From Zongyangia hominis (lineage in GTDB: Bacteria; Bacillota; Clostridia; Oscillospirales; Ruminococcaceae): 64,000 bases of DNA. The stretch covers positions 124,001-188,000 of the forward strand of contig NZ_JACRTC010000004.1 of NCBI RefSeq assembly GCF_014385095.1. The letters are read 5' to 3'. Shown here in pieces: positions 37,974 to 49,092 of the stretch. Every line of letters starts with the position of its first letter. Position 1 is the first letter of the stretch. The notes under the pieces are model-generated. The model searched no databases and was not told the DNA's origin. It was given only the letters and a program-made list of their open reading frames with translations. The position numbers and the translations under genes are program-made.

Positions 37974-37982
37974 ATTATATCA
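37974..37982 (-). promoter_or_regulatory. Extended -10 promoter of the CPBP-tadA operon
   Basis: TGATATAAT on the minus strand (extended -10 element), with no good -35 but a T-run at that distance. It lies about 45 nt before the TTG start. Confidence 0.6.
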
Positions 37983-38019
37983 TAAGTGTTTCCCAAAAAA
38001 AACGTCATAAATATGAACA

Positions 38020-38240
38020 CCGGCTGCGCCGGAGCAAGTCGCGTCTTGGCATCGTTGGAAACAAAAGCGCGTGCGTCGCGGCTGTGGCGCGAAGGAAACC
38101 TAGGGCGCGTCTGCCCGACCGGAGGTCCGCGCCAGCTGCCGCTGGGGCATGACGCGCTTTTGGCGTGGCAACAAAAGCGCGGGCGCCGCGGCAGTGGCTC
38201 GAAGGAAACCTAGGGCGCGTCTGCCTCGCCGGTAGGCGCA
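38020..38240. repeat. Dispersed repeat block with two ~120-bp copies downstream of gyrA
   Basis: The segment GAAGGAAACCTAGGGCGCGT occurs at 38091 and 38211. The copies share the core in reverse orientation and are separated by CCAGCTGCCGCTGGGG. The gap 37983-38280 holds only this block and the gyrA terminator. Confidence 0.85.
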
Positions 38241-38274
38241 GAAAAGGCCGTGTCCCAAGAAGGACACGGCCTTT
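38241..38274 (-). terminator. Terminator of gyrA
   Basis: AAAGGCCGTGTCC/GGACACGGCCTTT stem just after the gyrA stop, with a T-run in the minus direction. Confidence 0.9.
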
Positions 38275-38280
38275 GTTGAT

Positions 38281-40791
38281 CTATTCTTCCTCTGTGGGCG
38301 TTTGGGCGCTCGCGCTTTCCTCAGAACCTTCGGCCTCTTCGGAAGGAGCTTCCTCCTCCTCGACCTCCATCTCCTTGGGAGCCCGGGCCAACGTGACCAC
38401 ACTGGTGTCGTCGGTGACACGCATGCACTTGACGCCGGTGCCGTACCGGGAGTGAACCGGGATTTGGCTGACCGGGATGCGGATAATGACGCCGCCGTCG
38501 GTGATCATGATCACATCGTCGTCGTCATCCACCACCTTGACCCCTGCCACATGGCCCTTTTGTTCGCTGACCTTATAATTCTTGATGCCCTTGCCGCCCC
38601 GGCTCTGCATCCGGTAATCGTCCAGACGGCTGCGGCGGCCCAGTCCCTTATCCGAGACGGTGAGGAGGGTAGCGCCCTCCCGGATCCGGGCCATGCCGAC
38701 CACCACGTCCCCTTCGTCCAAGGTAATGGCTTTGACACCCCGGGCGCTTCGTCCCATGGGCCGCACATCGTTCTCGTTAAATTTGATGGACATGCCGTTC
38801 TTGGTGGCCACAATGAGGTCGTTCTGACCGCTGGTGAGCCGTACCCAAGCCAGCTCGTCGCCTTCGTCGATGGTGACGGCGATGAGACCGGACTTACGGA
38901 TATTGCGGAAGGCGCTGATGGCCGTGCGCTTGATGATGCCGTGGCGGGTGACCATGACCAAGAACCCGTCCTGATCGGGAGAATCCAATTTGATCATGGA
39001 AGCGATCTTCTCGTCTCCTTCTAAGGGAAGGAGATTGACGATATTCACACCCTTGGAGGTCCTAGAGCTCTCCGGGATCTCATAGCATTTGAGCCGGTAC
39101 ATCCGTCCCTTGCTGGTTAAGAACAAGAGATAATCGTGGGTGGAGGAGATATAGAGATCCTCCACAAAATCTTCCTCCCGGGTAGTCATACCCGAGATGC
39201 CACGGCCGCCACGGCGCTGGGTCCGGTAGGAATCCACCGCTTGGCGCTTGATATAGCCGAAGTGGGTCAGGGTGACCACGCAGTCCTCTTCGGGGATGAG
39301 GTCCTCGATGTCCACTTCTCCGGACACCGATTGGATCTCCGTCCGGCGTTCGTCGCCGAATTTATCCCTGATCTCCTGGAGCTCCTCTTTGACAATGGCG
39401 TAGACCTTGTCTTCGTCAGCCAGGATACCCATGAGTTCCTGGATCTTCTCTTTGAGCGCCGCCAGCTCATCCTCGATCTTTTGCCGCTCCAAGCCGGTGA
39501 GCTGTCCCAGACGCATGGCCACAATGGCCGCGGCCTGCACCTCGGTGAGCCCGAAGCGCTCCATGAGCTGCTCCTTTCCCTCGGCGATGGATTTGGCCGC
39601 CCGCAAGAGGGCCACCACCTCGTCGATAAAGTCCAGCGCGATTTTGAGGCCCTCCAAGATGTGGGCCCGTTCCCTTGCCTTGCGCAGATCGTACTCGGTG
39701 CGGCGGGTGATGACTTCAAACTGGAAGTGGATGTAGTGGGTCAGGACCTCTTTGAGGCCCATGACCTTGGGCGCGCCGTCGTGGAGCGCCAACATGATGA
39801 CCCCGCAGGTGTCCTGGAGCTGGGTGAAAGAATAGAGCTGATTGAGGACCACCTGGGCGTTGGCGTCCTTTTTGAGCTCAATGACAATCCGCATGCCTTC
39901 CCGGTCCGATTCGTCCCGCAGATCGGAAATGCCGTCGATGCGTTTTTCCTTGACCAAATTGGCGATGGATTCGATCAGCCGGGCCTTGTTGACCATATAG
40001 GGAAGCTCGGTGACCACAATCCGCATCCGGTTCTTTTTGCCCTCCTCGATGGAGGCTCTCGCCCGGACGATCAGCCGACCCCGGCCGGTCTGATAGGCGG
40101 CCCGGATTCCGGCCCGGCCCATGATGATGCCGCCGGTGGGGAAGTCGGGACCGTGGATAAATTCCATGAGGTCGATGAGGTCACATTCGGGGTTATCGAT
40201 GAGATAGCAGGCCCCGTCGATGACCTCTCTGAGGTTGTGGGGCGGGATATTGGTGGCCATGCCCACCGCGATACCGGTGGAGCCGTTGACCAGGAGGTTG
40301 GGGAAGCGGGAGGGGAGGACCGCCGGTTCTTTGAGGCGGTCGTCGTAGTTGGGGACAAAGTCCACCGTCTCTTTTTCGATATCGGTCAGGAGTTTGGTGG
40401 CAATTTTACTCATGCGGCTCTCGGTATAACGGTAGGCGGCCGGTGGGTCGCCGTCCACAGAACCGAAGTTGCCGTGGCCGTCCACCAGGGGATAGCGCAT
40501 GGAGAAATCCTGTGCCAAACGCACCATGGCGTCATAGACCGAGGCGTCGCCGTGGGGATGGTACCGGCCCAACACGGAACCGACGGTGTCGGCGCACTTG
40601 CGGTAGGCCTTATCTGGGCCCAGGCCGTTTTCGTGGAAGGTGTAGAGAATCCGGCGATGGACGGGCTTGAGCCCGTCTCTGACATCCGGAAGCGCCCGTC
40701 CGACGATGACCGACATAGAATATTCCAGATAGGCCTTTTTCATTTCCTTTTCGATGTCAACGGTGATGACTTTGGAGTCATTGTTGTTCAT
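38281..40791 (-). CDS. gyrA: DNA gyrase subunit A
   Basis: An 836-aa breakage-reunion subunit that, with GyrB, introduces negative supercoils. The catalytic Tyr122 lies in [10 protein letters not shown], at the E. coli position. The winged-helix domain, tower, coiled-coil and six-bladed beta-pinwheel C-terminal domain (with GRSARG as GyrA box) are present, followed by a 30-residue acidic tail. In the quinolone region the sequence is GDASVYD, with Ala at position 83 and Asp at 87. ATG at 40791 follows AGGGTG. It lies downstream of three YcxB-like genes instead of directly after gyrB. Confidence 0.98.
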   Translation of the reverse strand: MNNNDSKVITVDIEKEMKKAYLEYSMSVIVGRALPDVRDGLKPVHRRILYTFHENGLGPDKAYRKCADTVGSVLGRYHPHGDASVYDAMVRLAQDFSMRYPLVDGHGNFGSVDGDPPAAYRYTESRMSKIATKLLTDIEKETVDFVPNYDDRLKEPAVLPSRFPNLLVNGSTGIAVGMATNIPPHNLREVIDGACYLIDNPECDLIDLMEFIHGPDFPTGGIIMGRAGIRAAYQTGRGRLIVRARASIEEGKKNRMRIVVTELPYMVNKARLIESIANLVKEKRIDGISDLRDESDREGMRIVIELKKDANAQVVLNQLYSFTQLQDTCGVIMLALHDGAPKVMGLKEVLTHYIHFQFEVITRRTEYDLRKARERAHILEGLKIALDFIDEVVALLRAAKSIAEGKEQLMERFGLTEVQAAAIVAMRLGQLTGLERQKIEDELAALKEKIQELMGILADEDKVYAIVKEELQEIRDKFGDERRTEIQSVSGEVDIEDLIPEEDCVVTLTHFGYIKRQAVDSYRTQRRGGRGISGMTTREEDFVEDLYISSTHDYLLFLTSKGRMYRLKCYEIPESSRTSKGVNIVNLLPLEGDEKIASMIKLDSPDQDGFLVMVTRHGIIKRTAISAFRNIRKSGLIAVTIDEGDELAWVRLTSGQNDLIVATKNGMSIKFNENDVRPMGRSARGVKAITLDEGDVVVGMARIREGATLLTVSDKGLGRRSRLDDYRMQSRGGKGIKNYKVSEQKGHVAGVKVVDDDDDVIMITDGGVIIRIPVSQIPVHSRYGTGVKCMRVTDDTSVVTLARAPKEMEVEEEEAPSEEAEGSEESASAQTPTEEE

Positions 40792-40838
40792 GGTTTTTTC
40801 ACCCTAAATCTTCGTTTATTTCTATGAGAAGGAAGGAA

Positions 40839-41573
40839 TTATTTTGCTTTGTTAAACCACTTCTTGACCTTGTCAAAGGGCTTTTCTTCCTGTTTTCCCT
40901 TGATCAGGTAGTGGGCCATCAACTTAGCCTTGAGCACGCCGCAGATGCGATCGAGCTGGTCCCCCAGCTGGGCTTTGGGGATAATGATGATGTCCAGCCG
41001 GTTATACGTAATGAGCAGGACGTTATCCGAGTTATAACACATCAGTGTTTTATTGTCATATTCAAGCACCGTGGTTTCCTCTCCCTCTCTGACCACCAAA
41101 TGGTCGCGGAAAACTTCCAGGGTGCAGGGGGTCTTTTCCTCGTCATATTTTTTGGCGTTTTGCAGCCGGTGCTTTTTGGGGAAATGCCAAACGGCGTACA
41201 TGCCGTAAGCGCACAAGAGGATGACCAAAATGCCCACGATGAGCAGGGCCGTATCCTGGCCCTTGGATCCCTTGATGGCAGGCCAGACAAACCAGCAGGC
41301 GACCAGTCCTAGACCGATGGTCTGCAAGCCCCGCTGTGCCCCCAATTTAATTTTTGCCGCTAAATTGAGTCCTTCTAAGGCGCTGTCGTAATCGATAACA
41401 TAGTCGGCATGAATCCATTCGTTATCTCCCAGAATGGCGACCGCCTCTTTGTCCTCTTCGCTCATGTCCTCGGCGTCAATTTCAGCCAAAAGCTGCTTGT
41501 CTTCCTCCGAAAGATCGTCCAGTTGAATGGAATTTTTTTCTTCCGCCTGGCCGACCTCTTTTTTTTCTTCCAT
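40839..41573 (-). CDS. YcxB-like membrane protein, first of three
   Basis: A 244-aa protein of unknown function. An acidic N-terminal segment of about 60 residues precedes two membrane helices (about 83-125). The C-terminal soluble domain has VLEYDNKTLMCYNSDNVLL and IIIIPKAQL, the pattern of the YcxB family, in which a PH-like fold follows two helices. ATG at 41573 has AGGAGG 7 nt upstream. It is upstream of gyrA by 47 nt and probably co-transcribed. It differs from its two neighbours in the long acidic extension. Confidence 0.7.
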   Translation of the reverse strand: MEEKKEVGQAEEKNSIQLDDLSEEDKQLLAEIDAEDMSEEDKEAVAILGDNEWIHADYVIDYDSALEGLNLAAKIKLGAQRGLQTIGLGLVACWFVWPAIKGSKGQDTALLIVGILVILLCAYGMYAVWHFPKKHRLQNAKKYDEEKTPCTLEVFRDHLVVREGEETTVLEYDNKTLMCYNSDNVLLITYNRLDIIIIPKAQLGDQLDRICGVLKAKLMAHYLIKGKQEEKPFDKVKKWFNKAK

Positions 41574-41806
41574 GCTTTATCCTCCTGCTGGCGCATACGC
41601 GGCGCCGGTTCTGTGAAAATAGCTGCCTTGCGCTTCTTCCTCTGCTAGGAAACCCGCCGCGGCGCTATGTCCTTTCGCTTTATGCTTGCAGCTTTTCAGC
41701 GGGGCGTGAGCTGCCCCTCGTTGCTTGTGCGCGATGGTATCCAAAGTAGGGGAGACGAAAAAGCGCGCAAAAAACCCGGCGCGTTCCATCCGGCACCCGC
41801 AACCGA

Positions 41807-42310
41807 TCATTTTTTCTTCCATTTATCGCTGAAGACTGCTTCCAAGAGGGCTGCCGTCCGCTCATTTTCTTCTTGACTGAGCGCCCTTTTGGGCAAGGGG
41901 ATGATTTTTTCCTTTGTCATGCAAAGGATATAAAAGTCATCCGTCTCATACAGGGCATAAAGGCTTTCGTAGCCCACGTTATAGGGGTGCGCCTCCTCCT
42001 CATAGGGGGAGCGGACATCAATGGTACATTCCGGCTTTTGCAGGGTGATCTCATAGTGGAGATTCGCCGCCGCCGATTGGGCCGCGGCTTTGTTGATACC
42101 GGCAAGGGGCACCCAAACGACCGCAACGCCCGCCACCAGGCAGACGGCCCCCACAAAGAAATTGCCCACCCAGAAGAAGTCCGCGCACAGCAATAGAAAG
42201 ACCGCGGCAAAAATCGCCGTCTTCCACAGCTTCTTTCGTTTCCAGACTTCCCGGAGACTTCGTTTGATGTCCTCTTCGCTCAGCGCAAAGGAGATGACAA
42301 TTGGTTCCAT
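41807..42310 (-). CDS. YcxB-like membrane protein, second of three
   Basis: A 167-aa protein with an N-terminal strand-like segment (PIVISFALSEEDIKRSLRE), two membrane helices (about 30-73) and a soluble domain containing YESLYALYETDDFYIL and KIIPLPKRAL, as in YcxB proteins. ATG at 42310 has GGGAGG upstream. The 233-bp gap before the next YcxB gene holds no gene I can support. Function is unknown; position suggests it is read with gyrB and gyrA. Confidence 0.7.
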   Translation of the reverse strand: MEPIVISFALSEEDIKRSLREVWKRKKLWKTAIFAAVFLLLCADFFWVGNFFVGAVCLVAGVAVVWVPLAGINKAAAQSAAANLHYEITLQKPECTIDVRSPYEEEAHPYNVGYESLYALYETDDFYILCMTKEKIIPLPKRALSQEENERTAALLEAVFSDKWKKK

Positions 42311-42333
42311 GGTTTTGCCTCCCGCACCGGAAA

Positions 42334-42936
42334 TTAGCCGGCGGTTTTTTCTCTGTGGACCGCGGTGATTTCAAATCGCTGAATCTGCCGCTCCAAATAC
42401 TTGAGAAAATCTGGCTCAAAATTGCGGATGCTGGTTTTGGGTATGATGACACAGCGCTGATTTTCCAAAATCATGGCAATCAAGTGGTCCGTATATTTGA
42501 TGCGTTGGACCTCGCTCCACTCCACGGTATTGTCCGTTGCCGCCGCTATTTCGCGGAACGTGTCGTCACAAAATTGGAGCTCCACATCATTTTGTAGATA
42601 CTCGTTTTGCGCGTACTGTTTTTTTGCCGCTTTTTTCAGCTGTGCCGGGAAGATAAACCGGTAAAAAAGCAGGCCGTAAGAGCCCATGACAATGAGAATC
42701 ACCGCCAAAATGGGGTAGAGCCAGCTGGTCTTTTGTCCCGTAAACAGGCTGCCGAACAAAAACAGCGCGCCGACTATAACCTCGATCAAACCCATGATCG
42801 TGGTTTTTTTTTGCTTGACTGTGGCCATATCCTCCACCATCAAGTGGTTAAATTCCAAATAGCAATCAAAATCAATGTGATGCTTGAGTGTGAACAGGAC
42901 CTCCTGTTCCACTTTCTCTGCTTTTTCTTCGCTCAT
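42334..42936 (-). CDS. YcxB-like membrane protein, third of three
   Basis: A 200-aa protein with the pattern of its neighbours: an N-terminal strand and helix, two membrane helices (about 50-100), and a soluble domain with EWSEVQRIKYTDHLIAMIL and CVIIPKTSI. ATG at 42936 is preferred, because AAGGGAG lies 10 nt upstream; GTG at 42960 and ATG at 42942 are alternatives. The GTG lies inside a copy of the dispersed repeat, which argues against it. It ends 24 nt before the second YcxB gene. Confidence 0.7.
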   Translation of the reverse strand: MSEEKAEKVEQEVLFTLKHHIDFDCYLEFNHLMVEDMATVKQKKTTIMGLIEVIVGALFLFGSLFTGQKTSWLYPILAVILIVMGSYGLLFYRFIFPAQLKKAAKKQYAQNEYLQNDVELQFCDDTFREIAAATDNTVEWSEVQRIKYTDHLIAMILENQRCVIIPKTSIRNFEPDFLKYLERQIQRFEITAVHREKTAG

Positions 42937-42949
42937 TGGCATCTCTCTC

Positions 42950-43345
42950 CCTTCCGCCACCTGCCGGTGGACCTGCGGTCAGCATGTCGCGCCCTTGTCT
43001 TTGTACAAACCATTGCCGCGTTACCCGCGCTTATAGTTCCTTCGCGTCACAGCGCGGTATCCCCCGGCAGAGCCGGCCGCGCGCCTGCCGGCGAGGACGT
43101 CGCGCACTGCGTTTTCATCGCAACATCGTCGCGTCGCTCGCGCCACCTGCCGGTGGACCTGCGGTCAGCATGTCGCGCCCTTGTCTTTGTACAAACCATT
43201 GCCGCGTTACCCGCACTTATAGTTCCTTCGCGTCACCCGCGCCACCTACCGGTGGGGGTATCGCGCCCTTGGTCTTCTTCGCAACATCGTCGCGTCACCC
43301 GCATCCATGTTTTCCTTCGCGTAACAGCGCGTTGTCCCCCAGCGG
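42950..43345. repeat. Largest mosaic block of the dispersed repeat between gyrB and the YcxB genes
   Basis: Three palindromic modules of the CCACCTRCCGGTGG type (42957, 43142, 43241) and one CGCCTGCCGGCG (43082). Each is followed by a core of the form ATGTCGCGCCC...CCGCGTTACCCGC in the same orientation. Two units (about 42957-43070 and 43142-43235) are nearly identical. No gene is supportable here. Confidence 0.9.
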
Positions 43346-43352
43346 CAGCTGG

Positions 43353-43577
43353 CTATTTTTTCTTTTTGCCGAGCACCAGGGCTGCTACCGCCGCGCCGAC
43401 AGCGATGACGCCGCCGCCGATGGCCCAGGGAAGAATACTGTTATCACCGGTGCCGGGGTTCGCTTTCACTTCCACAGTTTCCGCGGGTTCCGCCATAGCC
43501 ACCAGGCCAAAGGCATTGACACTCGCCATGGTAAAGAGCATGACCAGAACCATTAACAGTGCAACGATCTTTTTCAT
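43353..43577 (-). CDS. 74-aa secreted mini-protein with sortase-type signal
   Basis: A signal peptide (about 1-29, cleavage near AMA) is followed by about ten residues, NPGTGD (40-45), a Gly/Ala/Val membrane segment and KKKK. After sorting, only about a dozen residues would remain exposed. The signal belongs to the same N-P-x-S/T-G-D class as the three large enzymes at the left end. ATG at 43577 follows AGGAGG. It sits about 85 nt downstream of gyrB on the same strand. Function is unknown; it might be a decoy, peptide signal or cell-wall tag, or the remnant of a larger surface gene. Confidence 0.75.
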   Translation of the reverse strand: MKKIVALLMVLVMLFTMASVNAFGLVAMAEPAETVEVKANPGTGDNSILPWAIGGGVIAVGAAVAALVLGKKKK

Positions 43578-43664
43578 TTTTCTTTCCTCCTGTGTTTTTT
43601 TCCATCATAACATTTTTCTTTTTCTGAGGTGTGAACATCTAGGCATTTTGTGCGAAAAAAGGAA

Positions 43665-45599
<1,935 letters not shown>

Positions 45600-45643
45600 T
45601 TACCTCCGTATTCCAGTTGGATTCAAAGCCCCAAGGGCTTTCT

Positions 45644-45913
45644 CTATATGGAAATTTCTTTGACGAAATTGGTTCTCTTTTTTAAGGTGGCTGAGGAAAT
45701 TTGGGAGATATAGACGGTGATGCCCCGTTCCTTATTCTCGCACACCACAAAGGACTTGGGCATCTCGGTGGACACATTGACCACCCGGCCCTTTTTCTGT
45801 GCCTGGGCCAGATACCCCTTAGTGCTCTTGGCAATGGACGCGTTTTCCAAATCAAAGATGGCCACCACATCGCTTAGCTTGACCACCGTGTCCTGTCCCA
45901 AATGCAGATACAT
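45644..45913 (-). CDS. remB: RemB-like (YaaB, DUF370) extracellular matrix regulatory protein
   Basis: An 89-aa protein at the conserved place between recF and gyrB. MYLHLGQDTVVKLSDVVAIFDLEN matches the DUF370 N-terminus (positions 1-24). In Bacillus the family members RemA and RemB bind DNA and promote matrix gene expression. ATG at 45913 has GGAG upstream; it follows recF by 6 nt. Whether it regulates matrix genes here is unknown. Confidence 0.9.
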   Translation of the reverse strand: MYLHLGQDTVVKLSDVVAIFDLENASIAKSTKGYLAQAQKKGRVVNVSTEMPKSFVVCENKERGITVYISQISSATLKKRTNFVKEISI

Positions 45914-45919
45914 GGGCTG

Positions 45920-47038
45920 TTACTCCTTTTCCTTTTGTTCCCGGGTGAGGGCCCCCCGCTCAATGAAGAAGAGGGCGCCGCCCTCCATCTGCTCCCGGAC
46001 ATGGGGGTCGCAGCAGGTGATGAACACCTGCATGCCCGTCATCTCCCGCAAAAGATAGGCCTGGCGCTTGGCATCCAGCTCGCTGAGCACGTCGTCGAGC
46101 AATATAACGGGATTGTCGTCCAAGACCTCTTTGAGAATCCGCCCCTCGCTGAGCTTGAGGGCGAGGACGCAGGACCGCTGCTGGCCCTGACTGCCGAAGG
46201 AGCGGGCGGAAAGGCCGTCCAGGGTGATTTCCAGGTCGTCCCGGTGGGGACCGACGGACGTGGTCTTATAGGCGATGTCGTTTTCCCTGGCCGTTTGTAT
46301 GGCGGCGAGATAAACTTCCTTGAGCTCCTCCCCCGAAAGCCCCTCAATGGGGCCGTCGATGCTGGGGATATACCGCAGGGAAAGCGCCTCCCGACCACCG
46401 GATATTTCCCGGTAAATATCCTCCGCCTGTATTTTAAGCTTTTCTATATAGCTGCGGCGCATCACCGTGATGACGGCGGACGTTTGGGCCAGATGCTCGT
46501 CATAGACGTCCAAGAGTCCCCGCAGTTCGCCGTGAAAAGGGACGTCCCGCAGAAGGTTATTGCGCTGTAAGAGAATGCGGTTTAAGTTTTGCAGGTACTT
46601 TTGATACCGCTCCTTGATTTGGCCAATGGCCGTATCTAGAAAACGGCGGCGCTGTTGGGGTCCTTCCTTGACAATTTCCAGATGGACGGGGGAGAAGACC
46701 ACCGCGCCGAAATTCTCGGAGAGCTCCCCGCCCGACTGAACGGCCACTCCGTTGAGGGAGCTCTGCCGCTTTGGTCCAAGTTGGATGCTGATCTCCTGGT
46801 CCCGCATTTGGCTAAAGAACTTGGCCTCGATTTTGGCCCGTTCCTCCCCAAAGCGGACGAGGTCCCCGTCCCGGTTCCCCCGGAAGCTCCGCGCCCCGGT
46901 CAAGAGCCAGATGGCTTCGATCAGATTGGTCTTTCCCTGGCCATTGTCCCCACAGATCAAATTGACCTTAGGGTCAAAGGCAATCTCCATAGTTTCGAGA
47001 TTGCGGAAATGCTGCAAAGAAAGCGTCTCGATTCTCAC
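45920..47038 (-). CDS. recF: DNA replication and repair protein RecF
   Basis: A 372-aa SMC-like ATPase that loads RecA at gaps through RecO and RecR. Walker A is GDNGQGKT (30-37). The signature and Walker B region reads SEGRILKEV...VILLDDVLSELD. GTG start at 47038 overlaps the TGA of yaaA by 4 nt (GTGA), an indication of translational coupling. Length is typical. Confidence 0.97.
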   Translation of the reverse strand: MRIETLSLQHFRNLETMEIAFDPKVNLICGDNGQGKTNLIEAIWLLTGARSFRGNRDGDLVRFGEERAKIEAKFFSQMRDQEISIQLGPKRQSSLNGVAVQSGGELSENFGAVVFSPVHLEIVKEGPQQRRRFLDTAIGQIKERYQKYLQNLNRILLQRNNLLRDVPFHGELRGLLDVYDEHLAQTSAVITVMRRSYIEKLKIQAEDIYREISGGREALSLRYIPSIDGPIEGLSGEELKEVYLAAIQTARENDIAYKTTSVGPHRDDLEITLDGLSARSFGSQGQQRSCVLALKLSEGRILKEVLDDNPVILLDDVLSELDAKRQAYLLREMTGMQVFITCCDPHVREQMEGGALFFIERGALTREQKEKE

Positions 47039-47262
47039 AGGCCGTCGACCTCGATGAGGATGTCGTCCACCAGCAAGGTGTCGCCGGGGAAGAGCTTCTT
47101 ACCCCGCTGCAAACAGATCGACCCATTGACCAGGCAAACCCCTTCCTCCACTATTTCCTTGGCGTGGCCGCCGGTTTCCGCCATGCCGCAGAATTTAAGC
47201 ATCTGGTCCAAACGGATAAAGGGCGTTTCAATACGAATGGTATGTTTTTCTATTTCACTCAT
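47035..47262 (-). CDS. yaaA: S4-domain RNA-binding protein YaaA
   Basis: A 75-aa protein consisting of one S4 RNA-binding domain (IRLDQMLKFCGMAETGGHAKEIV...VNG). It sits between dnaN and recF as in Bacillus, where the family is linked to ribosome assembly. ATG at 47262 follows GGGGAGGAG very closely. It is translationally coupled to recF. Confidence 0.92.
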   Translation of the reverse strand: MSEIEKHTIRIETPFIRLDQMLKFCGMAETGGHAKEIVEEGVCLVNGSICLQRGKKLFPGDTLLVDDILIEVDGL

Positions 47263-47267
47263 CTCCT

Positions 47268-47492
47268 CCCCGCCTAGCGGCGAGCATGACGCGCTCGAGT
47301 TTATATTCGTGACATCGCCGCGTCACCCGCACTGTTGTTGCGGTTGAAGCCAAGAGCGCGACAACCTCCGGCGGGAGCCGGCGCTCGCGTTTATATTCGC
47401 AACATCGCCGCGTCACCCGCACTGTTGTTGCGGACGAAGCCAAGAGCGCGATAACCTCCGGCGGCAGCCGGCGCACCGGCAGGTGCTAGGCG
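47268..47492. repeat. Dispersed repeat block, two 90-bp copies, between dnaN and yaaA
   Basis: TTATATTCG-ACATCGCCGCGTCACCCGC recurs at 47301 and 47391 (period 90). Each unit has a forward core, CACTGTTGTTG, then an inverted core (GAAGCCAAGAGCGCG), so it can fold on itself. The block ends in GCACCGGCAGGTGC, directly abutting the dnaN stop codon. Confidence 0.9.
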
Positions 47493-48589
47493 TTTTTGAG
47501 CCGGACAGGCAGGACTAGGAACAGGAAGCTGTCGTCCTCCAAAGAAACCACCTTCATGGGGGAGAGGTTTCCGGAGAGGAGGAGCTTGACCTTGTCGCAG
47601 CCGGTGGCTTTGAGAGCGTCGAGCAGGTAGCGGTTATTAAATCCGATGGTCACGTCCTCGCCCTCTATTTCACAAGCGAGGGAGTCGGAGGCCTTGCCGA
47701 TAGCGGTGACACAGTTGAGGTCGATTTGATTGTCCTCAAATTTGACGGAGAGGGGGCTCTTGAGCCGGTCGCTGATGAGGAGGCTCACCCGCTCGATGGC
47801 GTCGCTGAAGGCTCTGGTCTCCACCAGGACCGTGGTCTTTTCCCCCTGGGGGATGGTGGCTTTATAGTCGAGAAAGTCCCCGTCTAAAAGGCGGGAGATC
47901 ACATGATAGCTGTCGATGGAAAAGATAATGTGCTTTCTGGAAAAGCGGATGGTCACATCCTCTTCGCCGTCGTCGATGAGCTTGCTCACTTCAGACAAGG
48001 TCTTGCCCGGAACAATAAAATGCATCTCCTCGTCGGAGTCGATCTTTTCCTTGCGCATGGCAAGCCGGAAGCCGTCCACGGAGACAACGGTCAGTTCGCC
48101 GTTTTGGGTCTCGAACAGGGAACCGGTATAGACGGGCTTGGAATCATTCTGCGCCACGGCAAAGAGGGTCTGGTCGATCATGCCCTTGAGTTTAAACTTG
48201 GGCACCTGCACGGTGCTGCCGTCGGTAATACTGGGCATCTCGGGAAATTCAGACGGGGTGATGCCCATAATGGAAAACTCACTGGCGCCGCTGACAATGG
48301 TGGTCATCAAATTTTCATCGGTTTTAATTTCCACCTGGTCGGCAGGCAGGCGGCTGACCATGGAAAAGAAGATCTTGGCGCCCAAGACAATGGAGCCCGG
48401 CTCCTTGACCGCCGCCTCGATGGTGGTGGTCATCCCCATTTCCAGATTGTAAGCGGAAAACTTGACGCTTCCTGTTTTTGCTTCAATGAGGATGCCTTCC
48501 AAAGCACTGATGGAGGATTTGGAACAGACCGCCCGGGAGATATTACTCACCGCTTGGTTGAGTTCATTTTTATCACAGGTAATTTGCAT
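47486..48589 (-). CDS. dnaN: DNA polymerase III beta subunit (sliding clamp)
   Basis: A 367-aa ring-forming processivity factor with three clamp domains. The N-terminus (MQITCDKNELNQAVSNISRAV) and the C-terminal LVLPVRL end are characteristic. ATG at 48589 has AAGGAG 10 nt upstream. Its stop codon TAG is followed at once by the palindrome CACCTGCCGGTG of the dispersed repeat. The gene order dnaA-dnaN-yaaA-recF is conserved. Confidence 0.98.
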   Translation of the reverse strand: MQITCDKNELNQAVSNISRAVCSKSSISALEGILIEAKTGSVKFSAYNLEMGMTTTIEAAVKEPGSIVLGAKIFFSMVSRLPADQVEIKTDENLMTTIVSGASEFSIMGITPSEFPEMPSITDGSTVQVPKFKLKGMIDQTLFAVAQNDSKPVYTGSLFETQNGELTVVSVDGFRLAMRKEKIDSDEEMHFIVPGKTLSEVSKLIDDGEEDVTIRFSRKHIIFSIDSYHVISRLLDGDFLDYKATIPQGEKTTVLVETRAFSDAIERVSLLISDRLKSPLSVKFEDNQIDLNCVTAIGKASDSLACEIEGEDVTIGFNNRYLLDALKATGCDKVKLLLSGNLSPMKVVSLEDDSFLFLVLPVRLKNA

Positions 48590-48654
48590 GGCGCAGACAC
48601 TCCTTTTTCATGGTATTCGCTTTTTTTGCTTTGGCGTAATCGCAAAAACAAAAG

Positions 48655-48945
48655 AAAGGATAGGATAGGTAAATATAATAAAATAGTAATAGTCGTAGAG
48701 GCCGTGAAAATGTGGAAAAGGAAGAATAAGCCCGAGGACAAGCCAAAAATTCCTTTTTTCTTTTGGGGAAGGGGTTGTGATCAAAAAGTGGAGAGGTTGA
48801 TTTTTCCCTGTACTTTGCACATCGCGGTGAAAAACAGGCGGTGCAATGTGTAAAATATGGGGAAAAGTCTGTTTAAAAAGTGGAAAGGGAAGACGCTGGA
48901 AAAAATAGCGGTGGAAACGGTGCAATTTTTCCCTGTGGAAATCCC
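48655..48945. other. oriC unwinding region in the dnaA-dnaN gap: DnaA boxes, GC cluster, DnaA-trio-like repeats
   Basis: Read on the minus strand: DnaA box TTTTCCACA (48711-48719), a short GC-rich stretch (48699-48705), five triplets CTA-CGA-CTA-TTA-CTA (48684-48698) and an AT-rich stretch down to 48660. This order matches the basal unwinding system described for Bacillus. More boxes: TGTGTAAAA (48847-48855) and TGTGGAAAT (48934-48942). Confidence 0.65.
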
Positions 48946-49092
48946 GTCCGCCTCCGGCGGCAGCCGGAGGTTATCGCGCCCAATATGTTGTACAAACTGC
49001 CGCCGCGACGCTCGCGTTTAGCTTTCCATCGCACCACAGCGTGTCAAGCCGACCGCAGGACCGTGATGTCCCGCACCGGTAGGTGCCGCTAG
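48945..49092. repeat. Dispersed repeat block at the dnaA 3' end
   Basis: CCTCCGGCGGCAGCCGGAGG followed by a core (ATCGCGCCCAATATG...CCGCCGCGACGCTCGCG), then GCACCGGTAGGTGC directly after the dnaA stop. Confidence 0.85.

Noticed and set aside
39136..40827. 563-codon plus-strand open frame opposite gyrA
   Set aside because: gyrA is certain on the other strand; this frame has no family features.
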